This document shows, one piece after another, positions 41,895-51,056 of a stretch of DNA of 64,000 nucleotides. Numbering within the stretch: the stretch's first letter is position 1; every line of letters begins with the position of its first letter. Source of the DNA: Microbacterium aurum (GTDB taxonomy: Bacteria > Actinomycetota > Actinomycetes > Actinomycetales > Microbacteriaceae); assembly GCF_016907815.1 (NCBI RefSeq), contig NZ_JAFBCQ010000001.1, positions 434,001-498,000 of the forward strand. The letters run 5' to 3'. The notes under the pieces are model-generated. The model ran no database searches. It saw nothing but the letters and a program-made list of their open reading frames with translations, and had not been told where the DNA came from. The position numbers were made by a program, and so were the translations under genes.

Positions 41895-43277
41895 ATGTCG
41901 ATCGCGGATATCTCCGACGAACGTCTGGGCGGACCGCGCGAGGAGCGGGGGGCCGAGCGCACCCCGCCGCACGACCTGCTGGCCGAGCAGAGCGCCCTGG
42001 GCGGCATGTTGCTGTCGAAGGACGCGGTCGCCGATGTCATCGAGACGCTGCGCGGCACCGACTTCTACGTGCCGAAGCACGAGCTGATCTTCGAGGCGAT
42101 CCTCTCGCTGTACTCGCACGGCGAGCCGACCGACGTCGTCGCCGTGACCGACGAGCTCATCAAGACCGGCGAGCTTCAGCGCGCCGGCGGTGCCGATTAC
42201 CTGCACACGCTGACCTCGATCGTTCCGACGGCAGCGAACGCCGGCTATTACGCGTCGATCGTCAACGAGCGCGCGCTGCTGCGCCGGCTGGTGGAGGCCG
42301 GGACGCGCATCGTGCAGATGGGCTACAACGGCCAGGGCGAGGCGCTCGACCTGGTGAACAACGCCCAGGCCGAGATCTACTCGGTGACCGGCGCGGAGCG
42401 CGCCGAGGACTACGTGCCGCTGCAGGTGGCGGTGGATGCCGCGGTCGACGAGATCGAGGCGGCGCGCGGTCGCGACGGGCAGATGACGGGCATCCCGACC
42501 GGGTTCTCCGGGCTGGACCAGCTGACCAACGGCCTGCACCCCGGGCAGATGATCATCATCGCGGCGCGGCCGGCGATGGGCAAGTCGACCCTGGCTCTCG
42601 ATTTCGCGCGGGCCGCGGCGATCAAGGCGGACATGCCGACGATCTTCTTCTCGCTCGAGATGGGCAAGAGCGAGATCGCGATGCGTCTGATGAGCGCCGA
42701 GGGCGCCGTGCCGCTGCAGAGCATGCGCAAGGGCACGCTCGACTCGCGGGACTGGACGACGATCGCGGCGACGCGCGGCCGGATCAATGACGCGCCGCTG
42801 TACATCGACGACAGCCCCAACATGACGCTGGTCGAGATCCGAGCGAAGTGCCGACGGCTCAAGCAGCGGGTCGGGCTGAAGATGGTCGTGATCGACTACC
42901 TGCAGCTGATGACGTCGGGCAAGCGGGTCGAGAGCCGCCAGCAGGAGGTGTCGGAGTTCTCGCGTGCGCTGAAGCTGCTGGCGAAAGAGCTGCAGGTGCC
43001 CGTGATCGCGCTGTCGCAGCTGAACCGTGGACCCGAGCAGCGCGCCGACAAGAAGCCGGCGCTGTCCGACCTGCGTGAGTCGGGATCGATCGAGCAGGAT
43101 GCCGACATGGTTGTGCTCCTGCACCGCGAAGCCGCCTACGAGAAGGACAGCCCACGCGCCGGCGAGGCCGACCTGATCGTCGCCAAGCACCGCAACGGCC
43201 CCACCGACACGATCACCGTCGCCTTCCAGGGCCATTTCTCGCGCTTCACCGACATGGCCCCGGGAGACTTCGGGTAG
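41895..43277 (+). CDS. dnaB: replicative DNA helicase DnaB
   Basis: 460 residues from the ATG at 41895. N-terminal domain (PPHDLLAEQSALGGMLLSKDA), linker, and RecA-like C-terminal domain with Walker A ARPAMGKST (about 230), the H1a-H3 motifs and VIDYLQLMTSG. The hexamer unwinds DNA ahead of the fork; DciA encoded at 6.2 kb is its likely loader. No intein is present. It is the last clearly core gene before the island. Confidence 0.97.
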   Translation: MSIADISDERLGGPREERGAERTPPHDLLAEQSALGGMLLSKDAVADVIETLRGTDFYVPKHELIFEAILSLYSHGEPTDVVAVTDELIKTGELQRAGGADYLHTLTSIVPTAANAGYYASIVNERALLRRLVEAGTRIVQMGYNGQGEALDLVNNAQAEIYSVTGAERAEDYVPLQVAVDAAVDEIEAARGRDGQMTGIPTGFSGLDQLTNGLHPGQMIIIAARPAMGKSTLALDFARAAAIKADMPTIFFSLEMGKSEIAMRLMSAEGAVPLQSMRKGTLDSRDWTTIAATRGRINDAPLYIDDSPNMTLVEIRAKCRRLKQRVGLKMVVIDYLQLMTSGKRVESRQQEVSEFSRALKLLAKELQVPVIALSQLNRGPEQRADKKPALSDLRESGSIEQDADMVVLLHREAAYEKDSPRAGEADLIVAKHRNGPTDTITVAFQGHFSRFTDMAPGDFG

Positions 43278-43778
43278 GTTTTTTTCGAAGTTGTCCATTT
43301 CGCAGATGAAATGTCCACGGTGTGTCCATCTGGACATTTCGAGCCGATAATCCTCGCTGGCGCCTTCCCGGATTCCATAGTGCTGAGAAGCGAGCGGATC
43401 GACCGATGCTCTCAGATGGCGCGGATGGCCTGGCCGGCGAGGCCGGTGAGTATTCGGTGGGGTGCGACGATGCTGGTGACGAGTCCGAGGGCGTAGCGGT
43501 CGATTCTGTAGCCCAGGGCTGATCGGACGCGCGCAGGTTGACGGGCAGCGTTTGCAAGAGTTCTGTAGGGATTTTCTTGAAATGTCCACTTCGCAGTGAA
43601 ATGTCCAGGGCGTGTCCATACGGACATCTCAAGGGTCGAACACCGAGCGGCCTATTGAGGGGGAAGCAATGCCACAAGCAACTGGACCAGACGACGACGG
43701 CCCACAGCTACATGCCGTCCACTGAGGCGCGGGCACGCTGGCGCGCCCCTGATTACGACGGCCGGCGGGCTAGCGATC
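43278..43778. repeat. gene-free island border with paired direct repeats
   Basis: A 501-bp stretch after dnaB. Two imperfect direct repeats of about 55 bp lie at 43290-43345 and 43580-43635; each contains TTCGCAG(a)TGAAATGTCCA and GTGTCCAT followed by GGACAT, a small inverted repeat. They flank about 230 bp with no convincing gene, although a short minus-strand frame (43412-43627) exists. The arrangement suggests the remains of an insertion at the island edge. Confidence 0.6.
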
Positions 43779-44387
43779 GTGGCGTTCACTCAGAAGGCAG
43801 TTCAATGGCGCGATGCCTGGCTGCGACGGCACCGCCTGAGCCGCCTCCGGGTCGAGTTCCGCAGCCATCGCCTCGAAGGGCGCGACTACGCCGCCGACCA
43901 TCGGTGGACGATGGCACGCGCGTTCATCACGCGAGACGACATGGATCCCGTGACGCGAGTCAGCGGATTGCTCGTCCTGTTCTACGGGCTCCACCTGACC
44001 CGCATCGCAGCGATCACCCGCGCACAAGTCGATACGACCGCGCGCCCCATGACGCTGACGGTCGGAACTGAACCGATCGAGCTGCCCGAAGTCCTCGCCG
44101 AAGCAATGGTCCAGCTGCTCGACGGCAACCGCTCCGACACTTGGCTCTTCCCGGGCAGGAACCCGGGCCGACCGATCACCCCCGGGCCGCTCAGCCGTCG
44201 ACTCCGTCAAGAAGGACTCCTCGCCGGCAGCGCTCGTGTCACCGCGCTGATGGACCTCACCCGACAACTGCATCCTCGAATCGTGTCCGACCTGCTCGGC
44301 ATCACGGCGTCATCAGCTGCCGCCTGGGCACGCCTCTCCGGGGGCGAATGGTCCGACTATCCCGCGCTGCGCTCAACCTCGACCTGA
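43779..44387 (+). pseudogene. truncated site-specific recombinase-like gene
   Basis: A frame of 202 residues starting at a GTG with no good ribosome site. It matches, as recalled, the C-terminal part of large actinobacterial integrase-like proteins: a region with LFYGLHLTRIAAITRAQV, then WLFPGRNPGRPI and DLTRQLHPRIVSDLLGITASSAAAWARLSGGEW at the end. The usual N-terminal half of 200 or more residues is absent. It was probably the integrase of the adjacent island, now a remnant. Family assignment is by eye and moderate. Confidence 0.55.
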
Positions 44388-44461
44388 GCACCAATGGCCT
44401 CCCGCTACGCTTGCGCCTCCAGTGGGACTGCCTGAATTATCGGACAGACCCCCGGGCTTGG

Positions 44462-44851
44462 CTACAGATAGCGGCAGACCTGATCCGAGCTGCACGTGTC
44501 GGGCTCGACGTGCTCGGCCTGGTCGCGGAGCCCGGCGAGGGTGTCGCGCAGGTCGTGGAGCTGCCTGAGCTGCTGGTCGATATCGGTGAGGCGTGCGTCG
44601 AGGAGGTCGCGGACGTGGCTGCAGGGCGCTTGGCCGTGGTCGCGGATGTGGAGGATCTGCTGGATCTGGGCGAGGGTGAGTCCAGCGGCTTGGCCGCGGT
44701 GGATGAAGTCGATTCGGGCGATGGTCTCGGCGGTGTAGTTGCGGTAGCCGCTGGGCGTGCGCCCGGCCGGCGGCAGGAGCCCCTGGTCCTCGTAGAACCG
44801 CAACGTCTTCGCCGTGGTGCCGGCCGCGTCGGCGAGCTCTCCGATCCGCAT
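44462..44851 (-). CDS. merR: MerR-family metal-responsive regulator
   Basis: 129 residues from the ATG at 44851. The winged helix-turn-helix MRIGELADAAGTTAKTLRFY leads into a coiled-coil dimerisation helix. Metal-binding cysteines are C77 (QAPCSH), C120 and C126 (DTCSSDQVC), resembling the three-cysteine layout of mercury and zinc sensors but without the LVCAC motif of classic MerR. It diverges from merA across a MerR-type promoter and should activate it in response to Hg(II) or a related ion. Confidence 0.85.
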   Translation of the reverse strand: MRIGELADAAGTTAKTLRFYEDQGLLPPAGRTPSGYRNYTAETIARIDFIHRGQAAGLTLAQIQQILHIRDHGQAPCSHVRDLLDARLTDIDQQLRQLHDLRDTLAGLRDQAEHVEPDTCSSDQVCRYL

Positions 44852-44890
44852 TCCCCGCCCCCCCCTTTTCGCTGGTCGCAAATTTCGTGC

Positions 44891-44922
44891 TTGACCTTCC
44901 CCTGTGGTGGAAGGTTCATGAT
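44891..44922 (+). promoter_or_regulatory. MerR-type operator-promoter for merA
   Basis: TTGACC (44891-44896), a 20-bp spacer, and CATGAT (44917-44922). The spacer holds the dyad ACCTTCC-N8-GGAAGGT (44894-44915), the classic MerR-family operator that overlaps the -35 and spacer. The half-sites are those known for CueR-like regulators, but with an eight-base centre rather than seven. A long spacer untwisted by the activator is expected. Confidence 0.85.
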
Positions 44923-44967
44923 GAGTGTATCAGCGGGATGTTCCAAGATGTCCAGGGAGGAATAAGG

Positions 44968-46392
44968 ATGCCATCGAGGTTTGATCTGGCCGTGATTGGG
45001 TCGGGTGGCGCGGCATTCGCCGCGGCGATCCGCGCCACCACACTGGGAAAGTCGGTGGTGATGATCGAGCGCGGCACGTTGGGCGGCACGTGCGTGAACA
45101 CGGGGTGCGTTCCGTCCAAGGCGCTGCTCGCGGCCGCCGAGGCCCGCCACGTGGCCGCGGATGCGGGCTCCCGGTTCCCGGGGATCGCCGCCACCGCTGG
45201 CCCGGTAGACATGCACGGGCTGGTGGGTGGCAAGCAGGACCTGGTCGAGGCGATGCGGAGTGAGAAGTACATCGACGTGGCAGAAGCCTACGGCTGGCCG
45301 GTCCGCCAGGGCGAGGCGGCGTTCGCCGGCACGCCGGATGCGTCGGTCCTCGAGGTCACCGCCGCGGACGGCACCGTCGAAACCATCGAGGCCGCCCACT
45401 ACCTCATCGCCACAGGCTCCCGCCCGTGGGCTCCTGCCATCGAGGGGCTGGACGGCGTCGACTTTCTCACCTCGACGTCGGCGATGGAGCTGTCCGAGGT
45501 GCCTGACTCGCTGCTGGTGCTCGGCGGGGGCTATGTGGCGCTGGAGATGGCACAGTTGTTCGCCCGGCTCGGCTCGAAGGTGACTCTGCTGGTGAGGTCC
45601 CGGCTGGCGTCGAAGGAGGAGCCGGAAGTCTCCAAGGCGTTGCAGGAAATCTTCGCCGACGAGGGCATCCGAGTGGTCCGCCGCGCCATCCCCACCCGCG
45701 TCACCCGCGACCCGGGCACCGGCCAGATCGTCGCCGCGGCCGAGGTCTCGGGCGGCGTGCAGGAGTTCCGTGCCGACGAGATCCTCGTCGCGCTCGGCCG
45801 CGCCCCGGTCACCGACGGGCTCAACCTCGAGACCGTGCAAGTGAAGACCGGCGCGGCCGGAGAGGTCGTGGTCACCGACCAGTTGCAGTCCTCCAACCCT
45901 CGCGTCTGGGCGGCTGGGGATGTCACCGGGCACCCCGAGTTCGTCTACGTCGCAGCCCGGCACGGCACGTTGGTCGCCGAGAACGCCTTCACTGACGCCA
46001 GCACGTCGGTCGACTACACGCGGATGCCGCGGGTCACATTCACGAGCCCTGCCGTCGGCGCGGTCGGGATGACCGAGAAGGAGGTCATCGCGGCCGGGAT
46101 CCGCTGCGACTGCCGTGTCCTGCCACTGGAGTACGTGCCCCGCGCGCTGGTGAACCGGGACACCCGCGGGTTCATCAAGATGGTCGCCAACGCGGACACC
46201 GGCGAGATCCTCGGCCTGACCGCGGTCACCAAGGACGCCGGCGAACTCGCCGCCGCAGGTGTCCACATCCTCGGCAAGACCATCACCGAGGTCGCCGACG
46301 CGTGGGCCCCGTACCTGACCACGGCCGAAGGCATCCGGATCGTAGCCAAGGCCTTCACCACCGATGTGTCGATGCTGTCCTGCTGCGCCTGA
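44968..46392 (+). CDS. merA: mercuric reductase
   Basis: 474 residues from the ATG at 44968 behind GGGAGGAAT. The flavin disulfide reductase fold begins FDLAVIGSGGAAFAAAIRA; the redox motif GGTCVNTGCVPSK and the C-terminal vicinal pair in LSCCA are both present, the latter diagnostic of MerA. It reduces Hg(II) to volatile Hg(0) with NADPH. There is no N-terminal metallochaperone domain. No merT or merP transporter is seen nearby, so uptake would use other systems. Confidence 0.95.
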   Translation: MPSRFDLAVIGSGGAAFAAAIRATTLGKSVVMIERGTLGGTCVNTGCVPSKALLAAAEARHVAADAGSRFPGIAATAGPVDMHGLVGGKQDLVEAMRSEKYIDVAEAYGWPVRQGEAAFAGTPDASVLEVTAADGTVETIEAAHYLIATGSRPWAPAIEGLDGVDFLTSTSAMELSEVPDSLLVLGGGYVALEMAQLFARLGSKVTLLVRSRLASKEEPEVSKALQEIFADEGIRVVRRAIPTRVTRDPGTGQIVAAAEVSGGVQEFRADEILVALGRAPVTDGLNLETVQVKTGAAGEVVVTDQLQSSNPRVWAAGDVTGHPEFVYVAARHGTLVAENAFTDASTSVDYTRMPRVTFTSPAVGAVGMTEKEVIAAGIRCDCRVLPLEYVPRALVNRDTRGFIKMVANADTGEILGLTAVTKDAGELAAAGVHILGKTITEVADAWAPYLTTAEGIRIVAKAFTTDVSMLSCCA

Positions 46393-46522
46393 CCGCGCTC
46401 CAGACAGCGGATCCACCCCATCAGAAACTGGAGCCTCGCCCGCTCCTCGATCGGCCCGAAATCTAAAGGTCATCCGCATGGTCCCGGATCAAGCCGTCAC
46501 GCGGCGGCGACGTCCTGCGCGG

Positions 46523-48436
46523 TCACGTGCTTGCCTTCCGCGTCGACGCGGCGCGCAGGCCGTTGAGGATCACGATCACCTCGGCGATCTCGTGCACCAG
46601 CACCACCGCCGCAAGCCCCAGGACGCCAAAGAGGGCGAGCGGGAGCAGGGCGGTGATGATCAGCAGCGACAGGATGATGTTCTGGTTGATGATGTGCCGC
46701 CCCCGACGGGCATGGGCGAACGCGCGCGGGAGAAGCCGCAGATCGTGACCGGTGAAGGCCACGTCGGCCGACTCGATCGCGGCGTCGGAGCCCGTCGCGC
46801 CCATCGCGATCCCGATGTCCGCGGCGGCCAGCGCAGGGGCGTCGTTGATGCCGTCGCCGATCATCGCGACCGGCCCCTTCGCACCGAGCTCTGCGATCGC
46901 GGCGGCCTTGTCTTCGGGGCGCAGCTCGGCGCGGACGTCATCGATCCCTGCATGCGCAGCGAGGGCGCGGGCGGTGCGGGCGTTGTCGCCGGTGAGCATG
47001 GTCACCCCGATGCCCTGGGTCGCGAGGGTGCGGACCACTTCAGGGACCTCGGGGCGCAGCTCGTCGCGGACGCCGATCGCGGCGACCGGGACGCCGCCGC
47101 GGTGGACGATCACGACTGTCATGCCCTGCTCCTCCAGCCCCGCGACCCGGTCGCCGAGGGTCCCGGCGTCGAGCCAGCGCGGGCTGCCGACGGTGATCCG
47201 CGCGCCGGCGAGCTCGCCCTCGATGCCGTGCCCGGCCTGCTCGGTCACGCCCTCCGCCGCAGGGGCATCCGGCGCTGCGGCGGTGATCGCGGCGGCGAGG
47301 GGGTGGGTGCTGTGCTGCTCCAGAGCGGCCGCCCATGCCAGCGCCTCCGCCTCGCTCACACCGTCCACGGTGAGGACGGCGGTGACGGCGGGCTCGTTGC
47401 GGGTGAGGGTGCCGGTCTTGTCGACGGCGACGTGGCGGATCACGCCGAACCGCTCGAACGCGGCACCGGACTTGATGATCACGCCGAACTTGCTCGCCGA
47501 GCCGATCGCCGCGACCACGGTCAGCGGCACGGAGATCGCCAGTGCGCAGGGCGATGCCGCGACCAGCACGACCAGGGCGCGGGTGATCCACAGCTCCGGG
47601 TCGCCGAGCAGCGAGCCGATGATCGCGACCAGGGCGGCGAGGATCAGCACGCCCGGGACGAGAGGGCGGGCGATGCGGTCGGCGAGGCGGGCGCGGTCGC
47701 CCTTCTCCGCCTGAGCCTTCTCCACGAGGTCGACGATCGTGGTCAGTGAGTTGTCGGTGCCTGCCGCGGTCGTTTCGACCTCCAGTGCCCCGGCGGTGTT
47801 GATTGCGCCGGCGGAGACGGCATCGCCGGGTTCGACCTCGACCGGGATCGACTCCCCGGTGATCGCGGACGTGTCCAGGCTGGAACGTCCCGTGCGGACG
47901 ACGCCGTCGGTCGCGATCCGCTCACCCGGCCGCACCAACATCAGCTGCCCGACAGCCAGATCCTTCGCGGCGACCTCGACCGAGACGCCGTCGCGGCGGA
48001 TGGTGGCGGTCTCCGGGACGAGCTTGAGCAGTGCCCGCAGCCCGCCGCGGGCACGGTCCATCGCCTTGTCCTCCAGCGCCTCGGCGATCGAGTACAGGAA
48101 TGCCAGCGCTGCGGCCTCCTCGACGTAGCCGAGGATCACCGCGCCGACCGCGCTGATGGTCATCAGCAGCCCGATGCCGAGCTTGCCCTTGAAGAGGTTC
48201 CGGATCGCGCCCGGCGTGAACGTCGACGCGCCCAGCAGCAGGCCGATCCAGAACAGCACCAGCGCAGGGATCTCCATCCCGGACCACTCCAGCGCCAGAC
48301 CGGTGAGGAACGCCACACCGGAGAAGACCGGGACCATGATCCCGCGGTCCCGCCACCAGGGGCGCTCCGCCTCCTCGGCCTCTTCGCCGACTGCGGTCTC
48401 AGGCTCGTCGTGCTCGCAGCCGCACGCCGCGCTCAC
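46523..48436 (-). CDS. ctpG: P1B-type metal efflux ATPase (CtpG-like, Cd/Pb)
   Basis: 637 residues from the GTG at 48436, which overlaps the cmtR stop (GTGA). The N-terminus is Cys-rich and acidic (AACGCEHDEPE) without a full metal-binding domain. Core motifs: ITGESIP, the membrane motif SPC in ASPCALAISVP, DKTGTLT, and MLTGDNA/GDGINDAPAL. The SPC motif and the VHEIAEVIVILNGLR in the last helices match CtpG-like ATPases. Pairing with cmtR supports Cd(II)/Pb(II) export. About 130 bp of spacer separates it from merA, tail to tail. Confidence 0.9.
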   Translation of the reverse strand: MSAACGCEHDEPETAVGEEAEEAERPWWRDRGIMVPVFSGVAFLTGLALEWSGMEIPALVLFWIGLLLGASTFTPGAIRNLFKGKLGIGLLMTISAVGAVILGYVEEAAALAFLYSIAEALEDKAMDRARGGLRALLKLVPETATIRRDGVSVEVAAKDLAVGQLMLVRPGERIATDGVVRTGRSSLDTSAITGESIPVEVEPGDAVSAGAINTAGALEVETTAAGTDNSLTTIVDLVEKAQAEKGDRARLADRIARPLVPGVLILAALVAIIGSLLGDPELWITRALVVLVAASPCALAISVPLTVVAAIGSASKFGVIIKSGAAFERFGVIRHVAVDKTGTLTRNEPAVTAVLTVDGVSEAEALAWAAALEQHSTHPLAAAITAAAPDAPAAEGVTEQAGHGIEGELAGARITVGSPRWLDAGTLGDRVAGLEEQGMTVVIVHRGGVPVAAIGVRDELRPEVPEVVRTLATQGIGVTMLTGDNARTARALAAHAGIDDVRAELRPEDKAAAIAELGAKGPVAMIGDGINDAPALAAADIGIAMGATGSDAAIESADVAFTGHDLRLLPRAFAHARRGRHIINQNIILSLLIITALLPLALFGVLGLAAVVLVHEIAEVIVILNGLRAASTRKAST

Positions 48437-48792
48437 GCGCCCGCTCCCGTCCCGCAGCAGCCCGGCACCGTGCACGAAGCGTCCATGCAGGGCGCGTGCT
48501 CGTCCACCGCGAGCGTCACGTCCACCAGCGCGGTCAGCGCCGCCGCGAGGTGCGGGTCCGCGATCTCGTAGCGCGTCTGCCGCCCTTCCGGCTCGGCGAC
48601 CACGATGCCGCAGTCGCGCAGGCAGGTCAGGTGGTTCGAGACGTTCGAGCGGGTCAGCTCCAGCTCACGCGAGAGCACCGCCGGGTAGCTGGGGCCGTCG
48701 AGCAGGGTCATCAGTATCCGGGAGCGCGTCGGGTCCGCCATGGCCCGGCCGAGCCGGTTCATGACGTCGAGACGTGGAGCAATGGTCAGCAT
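48433..48792 (-). CDS. cmtR: ArsR/SmtB-family Cd/Pb sensor CmtR
   Basis: 119 residues from the ATG at 48792. The winged helix has PTRSRILMTLLDG and LTRSNVSNHLTCLRDCG. Cysteines 57, 61 and 102 fall at exactly the positions known as ligands in M. tuberculosis CmtR, and the flanking sequences match. Metal binding releases it from its operator. The C-terminal tail adds four further cysteines (SCTVPGCC), absent from the classic protein. It overlaps ctpG by four bases. Confidence 0.95.
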   Translation of the reverse strand: MLTIAPRLDVMNRLGRAMADPTRSRILMTLLDGPSYPAVLSRELELTRSNVSNHLTCLRDCGIVVAEPEGRQTRYEIADPHLAAALTALVDVTLAVDEHAPCMDASCTVPGCCGTGAGA

Positions 48793-48793
48793 G

Positions 48794-48809
48794 CACTGAT
48801 CATACAGTG
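48794..48809 (-). promoter_or_regulatory. palindrome at the cmtR start, candidate operator
   Basis: CACTG-N6-CAGTG (48794-48809) sits immediately upstream of the cmtR ATG, where an autorepressor would block the promoter. A GTTGACT motif follows at 48809-48815. The arrangement fits ArsR-family autoregulation; binding is inferred. Confidence 0.6.
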
Positions 48810-48818
48810 TTGACTGAA

Positions 48819-49361
48819 CTAATCCCAGGATGAATAGTGCACCATGCGACATTCGGCCCTACCAGTAACCCCGCGGGCGCGCAGCAGCAGCCCGGCGTTT
48901 TCGAGCGCGCCGAGGACGCGGACGATGCTGGTGGTGTTGCAGGACACCACCCGGGTCAGGTCCCGGCCGAGCGCGGTGGCGTAGTTGGCCTGGGCGACGA
49001 AGGAGTGCCCGGTGGTCGAGTGCGCTTCCCCGCCCTGCACGATCACCTTTACTCCCGCCGCCTGGTAGCGGGGCAGGTTTCCGGCGGCGACGTGCTTGGG
49101 GGTCGTATCGACGATCACGTCGCTCTGCGCGAGGAGATCGTCGAGGGTTCCCTCGGGGCGGATGCCGGTGTCCACCATGCCGCTGTGCGCGTCGGGGGTG
49201 GCGGCGAATACGGGCAGCCGCGGGACGGCGGATTGTATTCGCCAGTCGGTGACGATGTCCGCGACGCCCACCAGGTGCATGTCGGGTTGGGCGTGGACGG
49301 CGTCGGCGACCCTCTTGCCGATCACTCCGTACCCGTTGACGCCGACTCTGATCCTGTCCAT
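48819..49361 (-). pseudogene. truncated archaeal-type (type II) glyceraldehyde-3-phosphate dehydrogenase
   Basis: 180 codons against about 340 for the family. The N-terminal Rossmann motif RVGVNGYGVIGKRVADAV and the catalytic-cysteine segment VVSCNTTSIVRVL are present, then homology ends near 48870 and the reading frame finishes in unrelated residues. The second, phosphate-binding half is missing, so it should be inactive. Such GAPDH genes in Actinobacteria are seen on mobile islands. It follows the aarF gene on the same strand. Confidence 0.85.
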
Positions 49362-49400
49362 CTTCGTCTCCTTTCGTGGTGTTCTTGAGCCGTGCGCGGG

Positions 49401-51056
49401 TCAGGGGCGGGGTCGGCGGCGCCGCAGCGTCCACAGCAGATAGCTGCCGAGGGCGCCGATCGTGCCGGTCCCGGCGCCGATCAGGACGCCTTCCCGGGAG
49501 CGCCATTTCGTGTTCCCGCCGACGAGGGTGCCGATCCCGCTGATCAGCGCGGCGGCGATCATTCCCGCGACGACACGGTTGCCGACGCGTTCGGCGCGCC
49601 CGACGAGAGGTTCCAGCTCCGTCGCGCGCAGGTGCACCTCGAACCCGCCGTCTTCGAGGAGATGCCGGAGCCGGCTCAGGGTGGCGGGCAGCTCGGTGAG
49701 CAGTGCCCCGGTGTCGGCTCCCGCGCGCGCCCATCGCCGGGCCAGAGCCGGCAGGGACAGCTGGGCGCGGGTGAGCTGCTCAGCGTAGGGCTGCAGGGCG
49801 TCGAGCATCTGGAAGTCCGGATCCAGCCGCGCCGCGGTCCCTTCGGCCATCATCAGCACTTTGAACAGCAGCGCCGTCTCCTGCGGAAGGTGCAGCTGGT
49901 GCTGCTGCAGGATGCCGAGCAGCTGCTGGAGCATGATTGCGAGGCTGATCTCCGACAGCGAACGGCCCCGGTAGCGGGCCGTGAACGCGGTGATCGCCTG
50001 CCGCAGCCCTGCCCGGTCGACGACGTCGGCGGTCCGGGAGAGTTCTATCAGGGCGGTGGTGAGGGTGTCCGGGTCGTCGCGGGTGAAGGCGAGCACGATG
50101 CCGGCGAGGCCGTCCGTGGTCTGTTCGGTGAGCTCCCCGACCATCCCGAAGTCGATCAGCGCGAGCGCGCCGTCGGGCTGCACGAACATGTTCCCGGGAT
50201 GGGGGTCGGCATGGAAGAACCGGTTGTCGAACACCATCGTGAGCACGATGTCGGCACCCAGCCGCGCGAGTGCGACCCGGTCGATGCCGGCGGCGTCCAG
50301 GCCCTCCAGGTCGTCGATCCGCACCCCGCTCATCCGCTCCAGGGTCAGCACGCGCGAGGTCGTGGTCTCCCCGTGCACGCGGGGAATCCGCACCCGCGCC
50401 GCGTGGGCGAACTCCTGCGCGAACCGTTCGGCGTTGCGGGCCTCCTGCAGGTAGTCCAGCTCGGCACGCAGCGTGCGGGAGAACTCCTCCACCAGCCCGG
50501 GCAGGTCGTACTGCCGGATGGCATCCCAGCGCCGGTCGGCGCGGTCGGCGAGGTTGCGGAGAATGTCCAGGTCTTCATGCACCTGCGCGACCACGCCGGG
50601 CCGGCGCACCTTCACGACGACCTCGGTGCCGTCGTGAAGAGTTGCCGCGTACGCCTGCCCGATGGACGCCGCCGCCAGCGGCACCGGGTCGAACTGGGCG
50701 AACACGTGCTCTGGGTCGGCGCCGAGCTCTTCACGGAGCACGTCCCGAATGCCCTCCCACGGTGCCGCGGCGACGTCGTCCTGCAGTTTGGCGAACTCGG
50801 CGACCCATGCCGCGGGGAGCAGATCGTGCCGGGTGGAGAGGATCTGGCCCAGTTTCACGAACGTCGGCCCGAGCTCCTCCAACGCGACCCGCACATGCTC
50901 GGGGTTCGTGTAGGGGTCCTCCTGCCGGGCGTGTCCGAGGGCGCCGCGGTGGAACGGCACCAAGCCGCCCAGGCCCAGCACGCCGGCCAGGACGCCGAGT
51001 CCGTGCCGGCGCAGCACGGCCCCGATCTGCCGGTACCGGCTACTCCCCGCGCCCAT
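49401..51056 (-). CDS. AarF/UbiB-family ABC1 kinase-like membrane protein
   Basis: 551 residues. The ABC1 family signature KLGQ is at FVKLGQILSTRHDLLP (about residues 64-80), followed by the A-rich nucleotide loop PLAAASIGQAY, VVVKVRRPG, and the catalytic region FFHADPHPGNMF with the DFG-like IDFGMVG. One or two hydrophobic helices lie at the C-terminus. Homologs support ubiquinone/lipid metabolism; a role in this quinone-type actinobacterium and in a metal island is unknown. It overlaps the AAA gene upstream by one base. Confidence 0.88.
   Translation of the reverse strand: MGAGSSRYRQIGAVLRRHGLGVLAGVLGLGGLVPFHRGALGHARQEDPYTNPEHVRVALEELGPTFVKLGQILSTRHDLLPAAWVAEFAKLQDDVAAAPWEGIRDVLREELGADPEHVFAQFDPVPLAAASIGQAYAATLHDGTEVVVKVRRPGVVAQVHEDLDILRNLADRADRRWDAIRQYDLPGLVEEFSRTLRAELDYLQEARNAERFAQEFAHAARVRIPRVHGETTTSRVLTLERMSGVRIDDLEGLDAAGIDRVALARLGADIVLTMVFDNRFFHADPHPGNMFVQPDGALALIDFGMVGELTEQTTDGLAGIVLAFTRDDPDTLTTALIELSRTADVVDRAGLRQAITAFTARYRGRSLSEISLAIMLQQLLGILQQHQLHLPQETALLFKVLMMAEGTAARLDPDFQMLDALQPYAEQLTRAQLSLPALARRWARAGADTGALLTELPATLSRLRHLLEDGGFEVHLRATELEPLVGRAERVGNRVVAGMIAAALISGIGTLVGGNTKWRSREGVLIGAGTGTIGALGSYLLWTLRRRRPRP

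Noticed and set aside
43412-43627. Small minus-strand gene between the repeats after dnaB
   Set aside because: Its N-terminus is simply the translated repeat arm and no family is recognised; may be a transposase relic at most.
44437-46479. A 680-codon frame antisense to merA, continuing into merR
   Set aside because: merA has complete active-site motifs on the plus strand; the antisense frame has none.
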